Part shown: piece by piece, positions 1 through 10,137 of the stretch
How the letters are laid out: each line of letters starts with the position of its first letter
Numbering within the stretch: the first letter of the stretch is position 1
Source: Bacteroidota bacterium
GTDB taxonomy: Bacteria; Bacteroidota; Bacteroidia; Chitinophagales; Chitinophagaceae
Assembly (NCBI GenBank): GCA_016711825.1
Contig: JADJSG010000003.1
Coordinates: 1-64,000, forward strand
Direction of reading: 5' to 3'
DNA length: 64,000 nt
Program-made: the position numbers and the translations under genes
Notes under the pieces: model-generated
What the model was told of the DNA's origin: nothing
What the model saw: only the letters and a program-made list of their open reading frames with translations
Database searches by the model: none

Positions 1-98
1 AAAAACTACATTCTCGATGTATTCTTGCTCAATAATCATGTTACAGGTTTCATTCAAACGCATTAGAGGCCAATTAAGGAAGTCGATTTTTTAGCTTG

Positions 99-1668
99 CT
101 AACTTTTGTATAAAAAATGATGACGGTAAACGGGCTTTAAATAAACCCATTTTACTAGAAGCCAAACTATCTTATCATAGTTTGGTTTCCAGTTTTTGAG
201 TTTCGCTATCAGGTCTTCCATTCCGAGTATATTTATAGCACGTTTGATGTTATAAACTAACATGATCAGACTGTGTTCACCGTTTACTTTTCGCAGTCCT
301 CGAAGGTTGGTGTAATAATAATTCCATTGCCTCTTGATGGTACCAAAGATATGTTCATTAATCTCCTGTCGCTTTCTGTAGAGTTTTGATTCTTCTTTGT
401 AACGTTTGTTATTGGCTTCTACTGCTTCGGCAAATTCGCTACGTTGTATCTCACGTCGTCCATCTGCTTTGCCAGTGCATAAGTGTTGTCTGGGGCAAGT
501 TTGCAGGCAGGTGTTCGATATTGTTTAAATCGGTATTGTACCTTTTTGCCATCCTTTTTTCGTGCCAAGTTCCTTTGGTCGTTAAGGTTTCGCCTTGTGG
601 GCAAGTGTACGTGTCGGCATCATGATTGTATGCAAATTGTGTTACCATATATTCTTTCGTAGTACCTCGTTGAACACCATCATCCGAGCAGGCTTTTTCA
701 TTGCTATTGACGACCTCTGGACTAGCTACAATTGTTGTGATATTAGCATCCGTTACTTGTTGTATTTGCCGACCATTGTGATAGCCTTTATCCACTAATA
801 CGGTAAAGCTTTCAGCCTCTATATTTTGCTTGGCTTCGAGTGCAATAGCTGTGAGCGCATTTCGATCATTGCGATTAATGGTGTGCGTGGCTATGACTAG
901 ATTGTGCTTGTCGTCTACAGCGGCTTGCATATTGTAACTCACTTCCACTACTTGACCATGTATGAGCAAGGCTCTTGCATCGGGATCTGTCGTACTTACT
1001 TGCGGCTCTGTTGTTTGATTTAAATGCGTTTGCAATTGTTCGTAATGAATTTTACTCGTTGCCAGTCGATTGATTTTATCTTGGATATGTTTGATATCTA
1101 TTTCAGATTCTTGTTTGTCATTTTCATCAAGCAAGGCCATATACTCTTCTGTCTTCTCCTCGATATACTTCAAATGTCTTTCTATTTTCTTCGGATTATA
1201 ATTATTCTTTTTACTATTGCTCGCTCTACTTTTGGTTCCATCTATGGCTATAGTGCTACCTCCTATCAACTCTGCATCTTTGAGAAAACCTACAAATAAC
1301 TTAAAAGTGTTACGTAGTGCTTCTGGATTGTTTTTACGAAAATCACTGATACTATGATAGTTAGGCGTAAGGCTATGAAGCAACCAATGTAATTCTATAT
1401 TGCGTGTACACTCCTTCTCTAATCGTCTACTACTGCGGAGTCCATTGAGGTAACCATACAAGTATATTTTTAAAAATAACTTGCTTTCAAAACTAGGACG
1501 TCCTTCTTTTTTATGTACTTGTACTTGAAAATTCAATTTAGACAAATCTAAATGCTCTACAAACGAATCGATAAATCGAACTGGATTCTCAGGGCTTATC
1601 ATACTATCAAAAGACAGCATTTGTAATTGTTCACGAGGTATGCCTTGCTGGTGTTTCATCTTAAGCAT
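99..1668 (-). pseudogene. IS1182-family transposase, frame interrupted twice
   Basis: DDE transposase of an insertion sequence. The first 390 or so residues read openly from 1668 and include a D in an AIDGTKSRAS context and a second D in LVDKGYHNG. The conserved C-terminal part, with the catalytic E region HIFGTIKRQW and the segment LRGLRKVNGEHSLIMLVYN, continues to a stop at 99-101 in another frame. Two single-base losses explain the break: one A missing from the minus-strand run at 555-560, and one base at 497-498 just before a CP.QH.C motif. Restoring them gives a protein of about 520 residues, normal for the family. Terminal inverted repeats could not be placed. It may be a live element with sequence errors rather than a dead copy. 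Confidence 0.85.
451..1668 (-). mobile_element. Insertion sequence body (IS1182-like), ends undefined
   Basis: The transposase fills most of the first 1.7 kb, so an insertion sequence lies at the window edge. No matching terminal inverted repeats or target duplication were recognised on either side, so the interval given is only the clearly open part of the transposase. The right end probably lies between the transposase start and the GTTAGCTGCC repeat at 1753. Confidence 0.5.
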
Positions 1669-1752
1669 AAAATTAATACATTACACTTTGACTTTCGATT
1701 GATTTTATCTATCTTCGATTGGTGTAGCACATTCAGTTTTTCACAGACTGCC

Positions 1753-1762
1753 GTTAGCTGCC
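1753..1762. repeat. Inverted-repeat end of a possible gene cassette (left)
   Basis: GTTAGCTGCC here is the exact reverse complement of GGCAGCTAAC at 2268-2277. The two copies bracket the small secreted-protein gene. Confidence 0.5.
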
Positions 1763-1781
1763 ATACCTAAACGCTTAACAA

Positions 1782-2260
1782 ATGAAAATTTTAATTTCTC
1801 TATTATTCATTACCTCAACTTTAAATTCATTTTCTCAAATAAAAAACCATGACATAAAGTGGCAAGCTGAAGTTATAAAAGTGAGTACCGATATTTACGA
1901 TATCAAGTTTACATTAATACCATCGAAGAAATGGTGGATAAGTTCTCCTATTCAAGACACGAGCAAGACTGACTTACTTCCAACTCAAATCATGTTGAGT
2001 AGTAATCATTATTTACAGACAATGGATAGACTCAAGAGCAACCAATTCCTGAAGAAACAATACAAAAGATGGAGAAGTAATTAAATGGGTTAAATCCAAA
2101 ACTACATATACACAAAGAATCAAATTGATGACTCAACATCCGTTCATTTCGAGTTATTCAATCTTCTTCCAACCACGTACTGACGAATTTATGCTTATGC
2201 GAAAAAATAAATGGCAAAATAATTTACTCCAAAAAACAACTTAGGATTAAGATAGAATAG
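1782..2260 (+). pseudogene. Small secreted protein, possibly DsbC-like (DsbD N-terminal fold), frame interrupted
   Basis: The start gives a signal peptide of about 19 residues ending near FSQ, then IKWQAEVIKV.TDIYDIKFTLIP..KWWI, which resembles the start of the Bacteroidota disulphide bond corrector DsbC-like domain that usually precedes thioredoxin or DsbD modules. The open frame stops after 100 residues. Adding single bases at about 2033, 2073 and 2120 (the first two in AA and AAAA, the third in AAA), plus one near 2190, restores a reading through KWVKSKTTYTQRIK, STSVHFELFN and EKINGKIIYSK to the stop at 2258. That predicts about 160 residues with no catalytic domain. The family call is tentative. 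The gene sits alone between cassette-like repeats. Confidence 0.4.
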
Positions 2261-2267
2261 ATTGAAC

Positions 2268-2407
2268 GGCAGCTAACACACGGTTTGCTAGAGAAGGGCA
2301 GAAGTAGCTTTTCAATCGTCTTTTCTTTAATCTTCTTTTGGTTCTTTATCCAAATGGATTAACTTTGAATCCCCTTCCTCGCAAATCCGCGGGAACGAAC
2401 GTTAATC
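2268..2407. repeat. Long imperfect palindrome, attC-like
   Basis: The left arm 2268-2298 (GGCAGCTAACACACGGTTTG, then CTAGAGAAGGG) pairs imperfectly with the right arm 2371-2405 (CCCCTTCCTCGCAAATCCGC, then a GTTAA end). Outer CTAAC and GTTAA face each other, and a loop of about 70 bases lies between. This layout, an inverted imperfect stem directly behind a single promoterless gene, is that of an integron attC site, but the core bases do not match the classical RYYYAAC/GTTRRRY consensus exactly. Confidence 0.4.
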
Positions 2408-2533
2408 AAAGGTTGAAACGCTGGGTTGAAGGCTACTCTGTTCTGGTTTGGGAAGATAAAAATGAAGAAGGAATTTTCAATCGTTGTAAATTATTTTTTA
2501 TTGCCTAATTTTACCTCCAAACCCCATTAAAAT

Positions 2534-2785
2534 ATGCTCACCAACAATGACATTCTAAAAAAACTACGTGTGGCTCTTTCTCTTAAAAATGAAGACATCA
2601 TAGAAATACTCGCCTTAGAAAATTTTAAAATATCAAAAGGGGCCCTGGGCGATTTATTCAGGGCCGAAGACCATCCAGGCTATGTAGAAGCCGGCGATCA
2701 ATTGTTGCGCAATTTTCTCAATGGTCTGATCACGTATAAACGTGGCGTAAGACCTCCTTCACCCAATAAAGTGATTAAAAAATAA
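2534..2785 (+). CDS. DUF1456 (YehS-like) family protein
   Basis: An 83-residue protein that matches one DUF1456 module: LTNNDILKKLRVALSLKNEDIIEI, then KISKGALGDLFRAEDHPGY, then a LRNFLNGLI helix and a basic tail. The better-known YehS has two such modules in about 150 residues; single-module versions occur in Bacteroidota. The function is unknown. It is a cytoplasmic, mostly helical protein. It stands alone, with an attC-like palindrome upstream and the DEAD helicase leader downstream. The ATG at 2534 is the only sensible start. Confidence 0.8.
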   Translation: MLTNNDILKKLRVALSLKNEDIIEILALENFKISKGALGDLFRAEDHPGYVEAGDQLLRNFLNGLITYKRGVRPPSPNKVIKK

Positions 2786-2873
2786 ACCCGGTATATTTTA
2801 TTGAATGCATACGTATCGCATTGATGTAGAATATCATTAGTAATTCAATCGCATTTAATTGATCCATAGCGAT

Positions 2874-2881
2874 TATCTTTG
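2874..2881 (+). promoter_or_regulatory. Candidate -7 box TATCTTTG and 195-nt leader of the DEAD helicase
   Basis: TATCTTTG fits the Bacteroidota -7 consensus TAnnTTTG. No clear -33 TTTG lies at the expected distance; the nearest match is TTTA at 2854. If this is used, the helicase mRNA has a leader of roughly 190 nt (2886-3075) with no gene, containing a short hairpin (CTCTT/AAGAG, about 2941-2960). Long leaders are usual for cold-inducible DEAD helicases in other bacteria; its role here is inferred. Confidence 0.4.
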
Positions 2882-3075
2882 CACCCGATTTAGTTCTTCA
2901 GACATAGCTAAAATTAATAGCTTAACATTCACGGGTCATGCTCTTTTAAAGATAAGAGAAAAAACATTTCATTTTTTTTGTTCATTGATGTTCATCAAAA
3001 AATCAACCTTGAAGTTATTAATTATACTTTATCGGTGGGGCTTTTTATAAACTTTATTAAACAAAAAAAATTAAC

Positions 3076-4961
3076 ATGACTACATTCAATGAGTTAGGGC
3101 TGAACGAACAATTGCTTTCAGCTATTCAAGAAATGGGATTTGAAACCCCAACAGAAATTCAACAAAAAGCAATTCCTATTTTTTTAAACAGAGCCTCTGA
3201 TTTGGTTGCGCTTGCACAAACCGGTACTGGCAAAACTGCCGCTTTTGGTTTGCCTATCTTACATCATCTTGATGTAAACGATAAAAGCACCCAAGCCCTT
3301 ATCATCAGTCCTACAAGAGAATTGTGTATGCAAATTACCAATGATTTAAAAAACTACAGCAAGCATATGCGTGGCGTGAAAATCGTGGCAGTATATGGTG
3401 GCAGTAGCATCATGGGGCAAATCAAAGACATCCGTAATGGCGCGCATATTATTGTTGCAACACCAGGTCGTTTGATTGATTCACTCGATCGTAAAGCCAT
3501 GAAAATAGACCAAATTCAAACTGTTGTTTTAGATGAGGCAGATGAAATGTTGAATATGGGTTTTCAGGAAGATATGGAAACCATTTTAGCACAAACACCC
3601 GATGATAAAATTACAGGTTTGTTTAGTGCTACCATGCCTAAAGAAATTCGCAATATCGCCAACAAATATTTGAAAGAATCTGTAGAAGTTTCTTCAGGTA
3701 AAAGAATACGGCGTCGGCCGATATCACCCATCAATATGCGGTGGTACAAGCCAAAGACAAATTAGCGGCATTAAAAGAATTATCGATTTTAATGAAAATT
3801 TCTTTGGTATCATATTTTGTACTACACGTATCGAAACCCAGGAAATCAGTGACGCAATAGTAAAAGCTGGTTACAATGCAGATTGTTTGCATGGCGATTT
3901 GTCGCAACAACAACGTGATAAAGTAATGGGTAAATTTCGTAAACGTACCATCAAAATATTATGTGCTACCGATGTGGCAGCTCGTGGTATTGACGTTAAT
4001 GATATTACCCATGTTATTCATTATCATTTACCAGATGATATCGAAAATTATACACACCGAAGTGGACGTACAGCACGTGCAGGTAAAAAGGTATTTCAAT
4101 AGCGCTTTTACATATCAGAGAAGCCTACAAATTGCATCAAATTGAAAAAATGGCTGGTGTGAAATTTGAAAAATTCATGATTCCAAAAGGAGAAGAAATC
4201 ATTACCAAAAAAATCGAAAATTTTGTCAATGATATCGTAAGCCTTGAATACAAAGATGAATTAAACATGCCGATACATGCTGACTGGAGTGCACCATTGT
4301 TACAAATGAGTCATGAAGAATTGGTGGAAAGAATCATTGCACAAAAATTACTCAATATCGATACCCAATATGCCGTTACTGAAGATTTAAATATTGTAGA
4401 AGGACAAAAATCAACGCGAAATTCTGAAAGAAGTGATTCACGCAGAGGTGATCGCAATGAAAGAGGTAGCCGAAGCGACAGAATGGATAGAAACGAAGGT
4501 GGTAGCCGTAGAGATAAATTTAGTAATGACGAACCTACCGTACGCATGTTTATCAACTTAGGTAAAAAAGACAACTTACGTTATGATGAAATGCGCGAAA
4601 TGATTTTCAAAGCAAGTAAAGTAAGTGGTCACAATATCAAAGATATTGACATGAAAGGGGTGTATTCATTTTTGAAACAGATCAACAAAGTGCAACACGT
4701 ATTTTAGAAGGCTTTCATGGTGTAGAATCAAACGGACGTGAAGTGAGAATTCAAAAAGCTGAAGATAGTACCGAAGGCGGTGGTGAATCAAAATCATATG
4801 GTGGCGGTGGCAGTCGCTCTTATGGCGGTGGTGGCAATAGCAGCAGAGAAAGAGGTGGTTTTGACAAACGCAAATCAAATAGAGGCAGTGGCGGTTCTTC
4901 TTCAAGCAGTTCATCTACAGGTAGACCAAAATACAAAAGTAAAGTGAGCAAAAGCTGGTAA
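3076..4961 (+). CDS. DEAD-box RNA helicase, CsdA/DeaD-like, frame broken four times
   Basis: ATP-dependent RNA helicase for ribosome assembly and RNA unwinding. The Q motif TPTEIQQKAIPI, Walker A AQTGTGKT, DEAD box and SAT are in the first frame (to about 3700). The helicase C domain follows with ARGIDVND and HRSGRTARAG. After that comes a CsdA/DbpA-type RNA-binding domain (TVRMFINLGKKDNLRYDEM) and a Gly/Ser/Arg-rich tail. Four single-base losses interrupt it: A runs at 3700-3703, 3773-3776 and 4085-4089, and a T run at 4669-4673. Restoring one base in each gives one continuous protein of about 630 residues with no other damage, so sequence error is more likely than gene decay. A strong terminator follows. 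Confidence 0.9.
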
Positions 4962-5046
4962 ATAAAGGCTTTACACATATGCATGTATATTTATATTCTG
5001 GCAATGTGTAATCCTCAATAGGCTTTAGTAAGCATTTTCAATATAC

Positions 5047-5086
5047 AATAAATCCATTATTAATTTAATAATGGATTTATTTTTTT
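5047..5086 (+). terminator. Rho-independent terminator after the DEAD helicase
   Basis: A perfect 16-bp stem (AATAAATCCATTATTA at 5047-5062 with its complement at 5066-5081) closes on a 3-nt loop and runs into T residues. The stem is AT-rich, but its length and the T tract make it convincing. It lies 86 bases after the helicase stop and just before amn. Confidence 0.8.
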
Positions 5087-5119
5087 GATGAATACCTTTA
5101 CATCCTAAATAATTCAACC

Positions 5120-5889
5120 ATGAAGTCTAAACAGGAAATCGTTGAAAACTGGTTGCCGAGATACACCGGTGAAAGTCTTGAAAATTTTGGGAAGTATGTA
5201 TTGCTCACCAATTTTAATAATTATGTGGAAATGTTTGCGCAAAAAAATAATTGCAAAATTGTAGGTGATGACAAGCCTATGAAATGTGCCACTGCCGGAG
5301 GCATTACCATCATTAACTTTGGTATGGGGTCTGCATCTGCTGCTACTGTGATGGATTTACTTACTGCTATACAACCCAAAGCGGTATTGTTTTTGGGTAA
5401 ATGCGGCGGATTGAAAAAAAGAATAAAGTGGGTGATCTGATATTGCCCATTGCGGCTATCAGGGGCGAAGGGACAAGCAACGATTATTTCCCTCCCGAAG
5501 TACCAGCATTACCTTCTTTTGCATTAGAAAAAGCCATCTCAACCACTATTCGTGATAAGGGATTTGACTATTGGACAGGCACTTGCTATACCACCAATAG
5601 AAGGGTGTGGGAGCATGATGTGAAATTTAAAAACTATTTAAAGTTAATCAGGGTGATGGCAATTGATATGGAAACAGCGACCATTTTAACCACCGGTTTT
5701 TATAATAGAATTCCGACAGGAGCTCTGTTGCTTGTGAGTGATCAGCCTATGATTCCTGAGGGGGTTAAAACCGCTAAAAGCGATTCGGAAGTCACTACTA
5801 AATATGTAGACAGACATCTGGATATTGGTATTGATTCGCTCAAACAATTAATCAACAATGGCAATACCGTTAAACATTTGAAATACTAA
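5120..5889 (+). CDS. amn: AMP nucleosidase, one frameshift
   Basis: Splits AMP to adenine and ribose 5-phosphate; cytoplasmic purine salvage and adenylate balance. The sequence follows the Bacteroidota form of about 257 residues: EIVENWLPRYTG at the N-terminus, the phosphorylase-type loop NFGMGSASAATVMDLL, VLFLGKCGGLKKK, then GDLILPIAAIRGEGTSNDY and the IDMETATI motif of the nucleoside phosphorylase fold. The frame breaks at an A run (5414-5420) where seven A are present and eight are needed; with one A added the reading is continuous. It stands alone between the terminator at 5047 and mlaE. Confidence 0.92.
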
Positions 5890-6006
5890 TTGGCTCAGGC
5901 TCTTGACAAAGTACAGATTTGCGATTATTCCTAAAGATGATTCATCAATAAAGATTATAGATAATTTATGTTTTTTCTATCATGTGATATCGTATTTTGA
6001 CATGCA

Positions 6007-6747
6007 ATGATAAAATTATTAGAACATTTTGGAAGGTACTTGCTCATGTTAAAGGGCATGTTTACCAAGCCAGAGAATGCAAAGGTCTATTGGAAGGAGT
6101 TTATCCATCAATGCAACGAAATTGGTATTGGTTCCATGGGTATTGTGATTATTATTTCCTTGTTTTTAGGTGCTGTAACCACCATTCAAACAGCCTATCA
6201 GTTAATCAGTCCATTGGTTGAAAAATATGTGATTGCACAAATTATTCGTGACAGCACCTTTCTTGAATTGTCGCCAACGGTTGTTTGTATTGTACTTGCA
6301 GGTGTAGTGGGTTCAAAAATAGCCTCTGAACTTGGCAATATGCGAGTGAGTGAGCAAATTGATGCTTTAGAAATTATGGGTATTAATACCAAAACCTATC
6401 TTATTTTGCCAAAAATATTGGCCTCTTTTTTAGTGATTCCTTGTTTGATAACGATTTCAATGTTTTTAAGTATTTGGGGAGGTTATTTGGCAGGAACTTT
6501 AAGTGGCATCATCAATCAGCAACAGTTTACCCAGGGGCTTACAAGAGATTTTGTAACCTTCAATCTTACATTTGGGTTGATAAAAGCCTTTACATTTGCC
6601 TTTATCATTTCAAGTATTTCTGCGTATTTTGGATATCATGTAAAAGGTGGGGCCTTAGAAATTGGCAGAGCTTCCACCACTTCGGTTGTGGTAAGTTGTG
6701 TATTGATATTATTTGCTGATTATGGATTAGCGGCCTTATTGTTATAA
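6007..6747 (+). CDS. mlaE: MlaE-type ABC transporter permease
   Basis: Inner-membrane permease of the Mla/MCE-type system that moves phospholipids between inner and outer membranes. At 246 residues it has the usual family length: an N-terminal amphipathic part, then five to six hydrophobic segments, with the conserved block GSKIASELGNMRVSEQIDAL in the middle. Chosen start: ATG 6007, which precedes LLEHFGRYLLML. The ATPase mlaF starts 29 bases downstream, so they probably form one transcript. An MlaD/MCE substrate-binding protein, usual as the third gene, is not found before the tRNA. Confidence 0.9.
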   Translation: MIKLLEHFGRYLLMLKGMFTKPENAKVYWKEFIHQCNEIGIGSMGIVIIISLFLGAVTTIQTAYQLISPLVEKYVIAQIIRDSTFLELSPTVVCIVLAGVVGSKIASELGNMRVSEQIDALEIMGINTKTYLILPKILASFLVIPCLITISMFLSIWGGYLAGTLSGIINQQQFTQGLTRDFVTFNLTFGLIKAFTFAFIISSISAYFGYHVKGGALEIGRASTTSVVVSCVLILFADYGLAALLL

Positions 6748-6776
6748 AATTTTAATGAAGCATTGAGAATTAAAGC

Positions 6777-7549
6777 ATGATAGAAGTAAAAAATATTAAA
6801 AAATCTTTTGGCGACAAAAATGTATTGAACAATGTTTCATGCGTGATGGAAAGTGGCAAAGTAAACTTAATCATTGGTGCCAGTGGAAGTGGCAAAACGG
6901 TATTGCTTAAATGCATGGTAGGCTTGGTCAATGTAGATGGGGGAGAGGTATTATATGAAGGAGAAAATTTCTTCAAGATGGATGATAAAAGCAAGAAGGA
7001 ATTACGTACTCAGATTGGCATGTTATTTCAGGGCTCAGCTCTTTTTGATAGTTTAACTGTTGAAAACAATGTGATGTTTCCCCTTGATATGTTTACTAAT
7101 AAATCGATTCACGAAAAAAGGAAGCGTGTGAATGAAGTATTAGACCGGGTAAACTTAAAAGATACCAATCATAAATTTCCTGCCGAGCTGAGTGGTGGTA
7201 TGAAAAAAGGGTCGCCCTCGCACGAGCGATTGTCTTAAATCCGAAATATTTGTTTTGTGATGAACCTAACTCTGGTCTCGACCCACAAACTTCCTTGGTG
7301 ATTGACCAGTTGATTATGGAAATTACCAAGGAATTTAATATCACCACCATTATGAATACCCACGATATGAATACCGTGATGGAAAGTGGCGATCATATCA
7401 TTTACCTCCATCAAGGTCAAAAACGATGGGATGGCAATAAACATGATATTATATACAGTGATGACGAATACTTAAATGAATTTATTTTTGCATCCGAATT
7501 TTTAAAAGATGCCAAACAGATGCGTATGATCAATGATAAAAATGAATAG
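6777..7549 (+). CDS. mlaF: MlaF-type ABC transporter ATP-binding protein, one frameshift
   Basis: ATPase partner of MlaE in phospholipid transport. Walker A is GASGSGKT, the Q loop is GMLFQGSALFDSLTV, the signature is ELSGGMKKR, Walker B is YLFCDEPNSGLDP, and the switch His is in MNTHDMNTV. The frame breaks directly after the signature at an A run (7203-7208), where six A are read and seven are needed. With one A restored the protein is about 257 residues, normal for MlaF. Walker A and B are both intact, so a working gene with a sequence error is likely. Confidence 0.9.
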
Positions 7550-7695
7550 ACCTTACCAATTTTTTATCTATAATTTTTAACGAAAAGTGCTGTACTTATT
7601 GAGTTGTAAGCCATCATGCCCTCATTTGAAAAACTAATTTTCAAATTTTATTAAAACTATTTTTTTAATTATAACTGTTAACATATCTTCGCACC

Positions 7696-7783
<88 letters not shown>

Positions 7784-7788
7784 GCAAA

Positions 7789-7824
7789 AAAAGGCCCCCC
7801 CCTTTCCCGCGAGCCGGGCCTTTT
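7789..7824 (+). terminator. Rho-independent terminator after tRNA-Ser
   Basis: AAAAGGCCC at 7789-7797 pairs with GGGCCTTTT at 7816-7824 around an 18-nt loop, with the T run inside the stem end. It lies directly behind the tRNA and would end its transcript. Confidence 0.75.
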
Positions 7825-7943
7825 CTATGTCCCTGAACAATTAAAGCTTGCTTTAGATTGTGAAAGGGCATAAAAAGGATACGGCACGGTAGTGTCGGGA
7901 TTTTTTTGATGAAGCCACCCCAAAATCAAGGATCATTACAGAT

Positions 7944-7961
7944 AATCCCTCTCTCTCCGCC
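7944..7961 (+). repeat. 18-bp direct repeat of the tRNA-Ser 3' end (att-like)
   Basis: AATCCCTCTCTCTCCGCC is identical to 7765-7782, the T-arm and acceptor end of tRNA-Ser plus CC, 179 bases upstream. Integrases that use tRNA genes leave exactly this kind of duplicate at the far end of their element. Here only about 160 bases without an integrase lie between, so it would be an excision or deletion scar. Confidence 0.7.
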
Positions 7962-8100
7962 CTCACAAAGCGCAAATGATTGTTATCAATTTTTTTGCGT
8001 TTTTTTTTGTTTAATTTTACAAGTGCTTTACAGAAATATACTTTTTATCTCATTGAATAGTTTATAACTTATATCTATAACTATAGACTGTAACTATATA

Positions 8101-8108
8101 TATCTTTG
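8101..8108 (+). promoter_or_regulatory. Candidate -7 promoter box TATCTTTG
   Basis: It matches TAnnTTTG, 18 bases before the ATG of the YdcF-like gene. A -33 TTTG at the proper distance is not evident in the AT-rich upstream stretch. Confidence 0.45.
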
Positions 8109-8126
8109 TAGTACAATCAATAGCAT

Positions 8127-8792
8127 ATGAAACCGATTTACATTTTATTCATCAGCATTTTATTTCTAAGTTCATGTTCACTTGCTTTAAAAAGAGCCGA
8201 TAAATTATATACTGCCGCTGCAATCAACAAACCTGTGTATGATGCTATTATTGTACCTGGCGTGCCTTTCAAAAATGGGTCATGGGATAGTGTGATGAAA
8301 GCAAGGGTGATATGGAGCGTGTATTTATACAAAAACCATTATGCCAAAAATATTATTTTTTCAGGTGCAGCTGTTTACAGTCCTTTTTATGAAGCAGTGA
8401 TTATGGGCTTGTATGCACAACAATTAGGTGTGGCTCCTGAAAATATTTTTTATGATACTTTGGCAAAGCATAGCACCGAAAATGTTTATTATTCTTACCT
8501 TTTAGCGAAAAAATTGAAATTTAAATCAATCGCTTTGACTACAGACCCTTTTCAAAGTGCCTTGTTAGGTTCTTACACCAAAAAACGATTTAGCTCACCG
8601 ATTCCACATTTGCCTGTAAACTTTGAACTATTGAAAAAAATGAATAATCCTACAGTAAGTATCGATTCAATGATTGCCTACAAACCCGGATTTGAGTCAA
8701 TATTAGATCAGGAAAGTTTTTTTAAAAGATTATGGGGTACCATGGGTAAGCAAGTGTATTATGGTACGGATAAAAAATTAGGAAAGCTGTAA
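8127..8792 (+). CDS. YdcF/SanA-family (DUF218) lipoprotein
   Basis: A 221-residue protein with a lipoprotein signal: hydrophobic residues 4-16 and lipobox LSSC with Cys17. Then a DUF218 domain: YDAIIVPGVPF, a KARVIWSVYLY helix, NIIFSGAAVYSPFYEA, AKHSTENVYYS and IALTTDPFQSA. These are the Asp/Gly-rich first strand, SGG-like loop and ENT motif of the YdcF family, whose members act on envelope carriers or vancomycin-sensitive barrier functions; the exact reaction is unknown. It is membrane-anchored and faces the periplasm. It stands alone, with its own -7 box at 8101. Confidence 0.8.
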   Translation: MKPIYILFISILFLSSCSLALKRADKLYTAAAINKPVYDAIIVPGVPFKNGSWDSVMKARVIWSVYLYKNHYAKNIIFSGAAVYSPFYEAVIMGLYAQQLGVAPENIFYDTLAKHSTENVYYSYLLAKKLKFKSIALTTDPFQSALLGSYTKKRFSSPIPHLPVNFELLKKMNNPTVSIDSMIAYKPGFESILDQESFFKRLWGTMGKQVYYGTDKKLGKL

Positions 8793-8888
8793 ATACAGCA
8801 TTAGTTCGTTATTTTCATGGTTTTATAAAGGATTCTCCCTTTTTTTTATAGAGATTGAAAAATATTTTTTTTATCTTTCGCCAATCTT

Positions 8889-10116
8889 ATGAATCAACGA
8901 GTTGTAATAACAGGAATGGGCATTTATTCCTGCATTGGAAAAAATCTGGCAGAAGTTACAAAATCTTTGTATGCTGGTAAAAGTGGAATTATTTTTGCCC
9001 CCGAAAGAAAAGAATTTGGCTATAGAAGCGGTCTTACCGGTTTTGTAGAAAAACCCAATTTGAAAAATTTATTAGACAGGCGTGCTCGTATTATGATGCC
9101 TGAGCATGCTGAATATGCCTATGTGGCTACCAAAGAAGCCATGGAAGTTGCAGGATTAGATGAAGATTATTTTGAAAAAAACGAGGTCGGAATCATTTAT
9201 GGCAACGATACTTGTGCGCAGGCAGTCATAGAAGGAATCGATAAAATAAGAGAAAAAAAAGATACCATTCTGGTAGGTTCAGCCTCTGTTTTTCAGGTAT
9301 TGAATTCTACGATTAATATGAATCTTTCCACTATTTTTAAACTAAAGGGAATTAACTTAACCCTTAGTGCAGCTTGTGCCAGTGGTTCACATTGCATTGG
9401 TTTAGGCTATATGTTTATCAAAAATGGTATGCAAGACATGATTGTGTGTGGAGGGGGACAAGAGACAAACATATACTCGATGCCAAACTTTGATGCTCTG
9501 GGTGCGTTTTCAATCAGAGAAAATGATCCAACCAAAGCCTCCAGGCCTTTTGATCGCGACAGGGATGGGCTTGTACCAAGTGGTGGTGCTGCAACGGTTA
9601 TCATTGAAAGTTTAGAAAGTGCTCAACGAAGAGGTGCTACCATACTAGCCGAAGTAGTTGGTTATGGTTTCTCAAGCAATGGGGCACATATTTCAAACCC
9701 AACTGTAGACGGGCCCGCCAGAAGTTTAAAAAGAGCATTGGCAGACTCAGGTTTACAACTCAATGAAATAGAATACCTCAATGCACATGCCACTTCTACA
9801 CCAGCAGGTGACGCGAGTGAAGCCGCCGCTATCTATGAAGTATTTAAAGATAGTATGCCTTATGTGAGCTCAACCAAAGGCATGACGGGGCATGAATGTT
9901 GGATGGCAGGAGCAAGCGAAGTCGTTTACTCTACATTGATGATGAATAATGATTTTATAGCACCCAATATTAATTTTGAAAACCCTGATTCGGATTCTGA
10001 AAAATTAAAAATTGTGAACAGATACTTTAGAAAAAAAATTTAATGTATATTTGTCGAATTCTTTTGGCTTTGGGGGTACAAATTCTTCCTTAATCATCAA
10101 GAAGTGGAAAGCTTAA
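8889..10116 (+). CDS. Beta-ketoacyl-ACP synthase (FabF-like), flexirubin/DAR-type, frameshift near the end
   Basis: Condensing enzyme that extends acyl or aryl chains on ACP. Nucleophile Cys163 lies in SAACASGSHC; the two His are in LNAHATSTPAGD and GMTGHECW. Length is about 408 residues once corrected. The open frame stops at 10043 after FRKK, but dropping one A from the A8 run at 10031-10038 restores the family C-terminus SNSFGFGGTNSSLII and a stop at 10114-10116. This is the only break in the region caused by an extra base. Twenty-one bases downstream an ACP gene starts, then an acyltransferase. The set resembles the KAS-ACP-LPLAT part of aryl polyene and flexirubin loci. Confidence 0.88.
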
Positions 10117-10137
10117 ACATCAATCCTATAATTATCA

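Larger units (their letters stand above)
7784..8126. other. Gene-free interval with a tRNA 3'-end duplicate
   Basis: No credible gene lies in these 343 bases. They hold the terminator at 7789-7824, the duplicate of the tRNA-Ser 3' end at 7944-7961, and the promoter box at 8101-8108. The stretch between terminator and duplicate shows no coding signal. Confidence 0.6.

Noticed and set aside
1..98. Terminal inverted repeats of the insertion sequence
   Set aside because: No convincing matching ends could be found against 1669-1752.
3076..4961. Programmed frameshifting in the DEAD helicase
   Set aside because: Four shifts in simple A or T runs, plus matching breaks in five other nearby genes, fit base-run errors better than programmed shifts.
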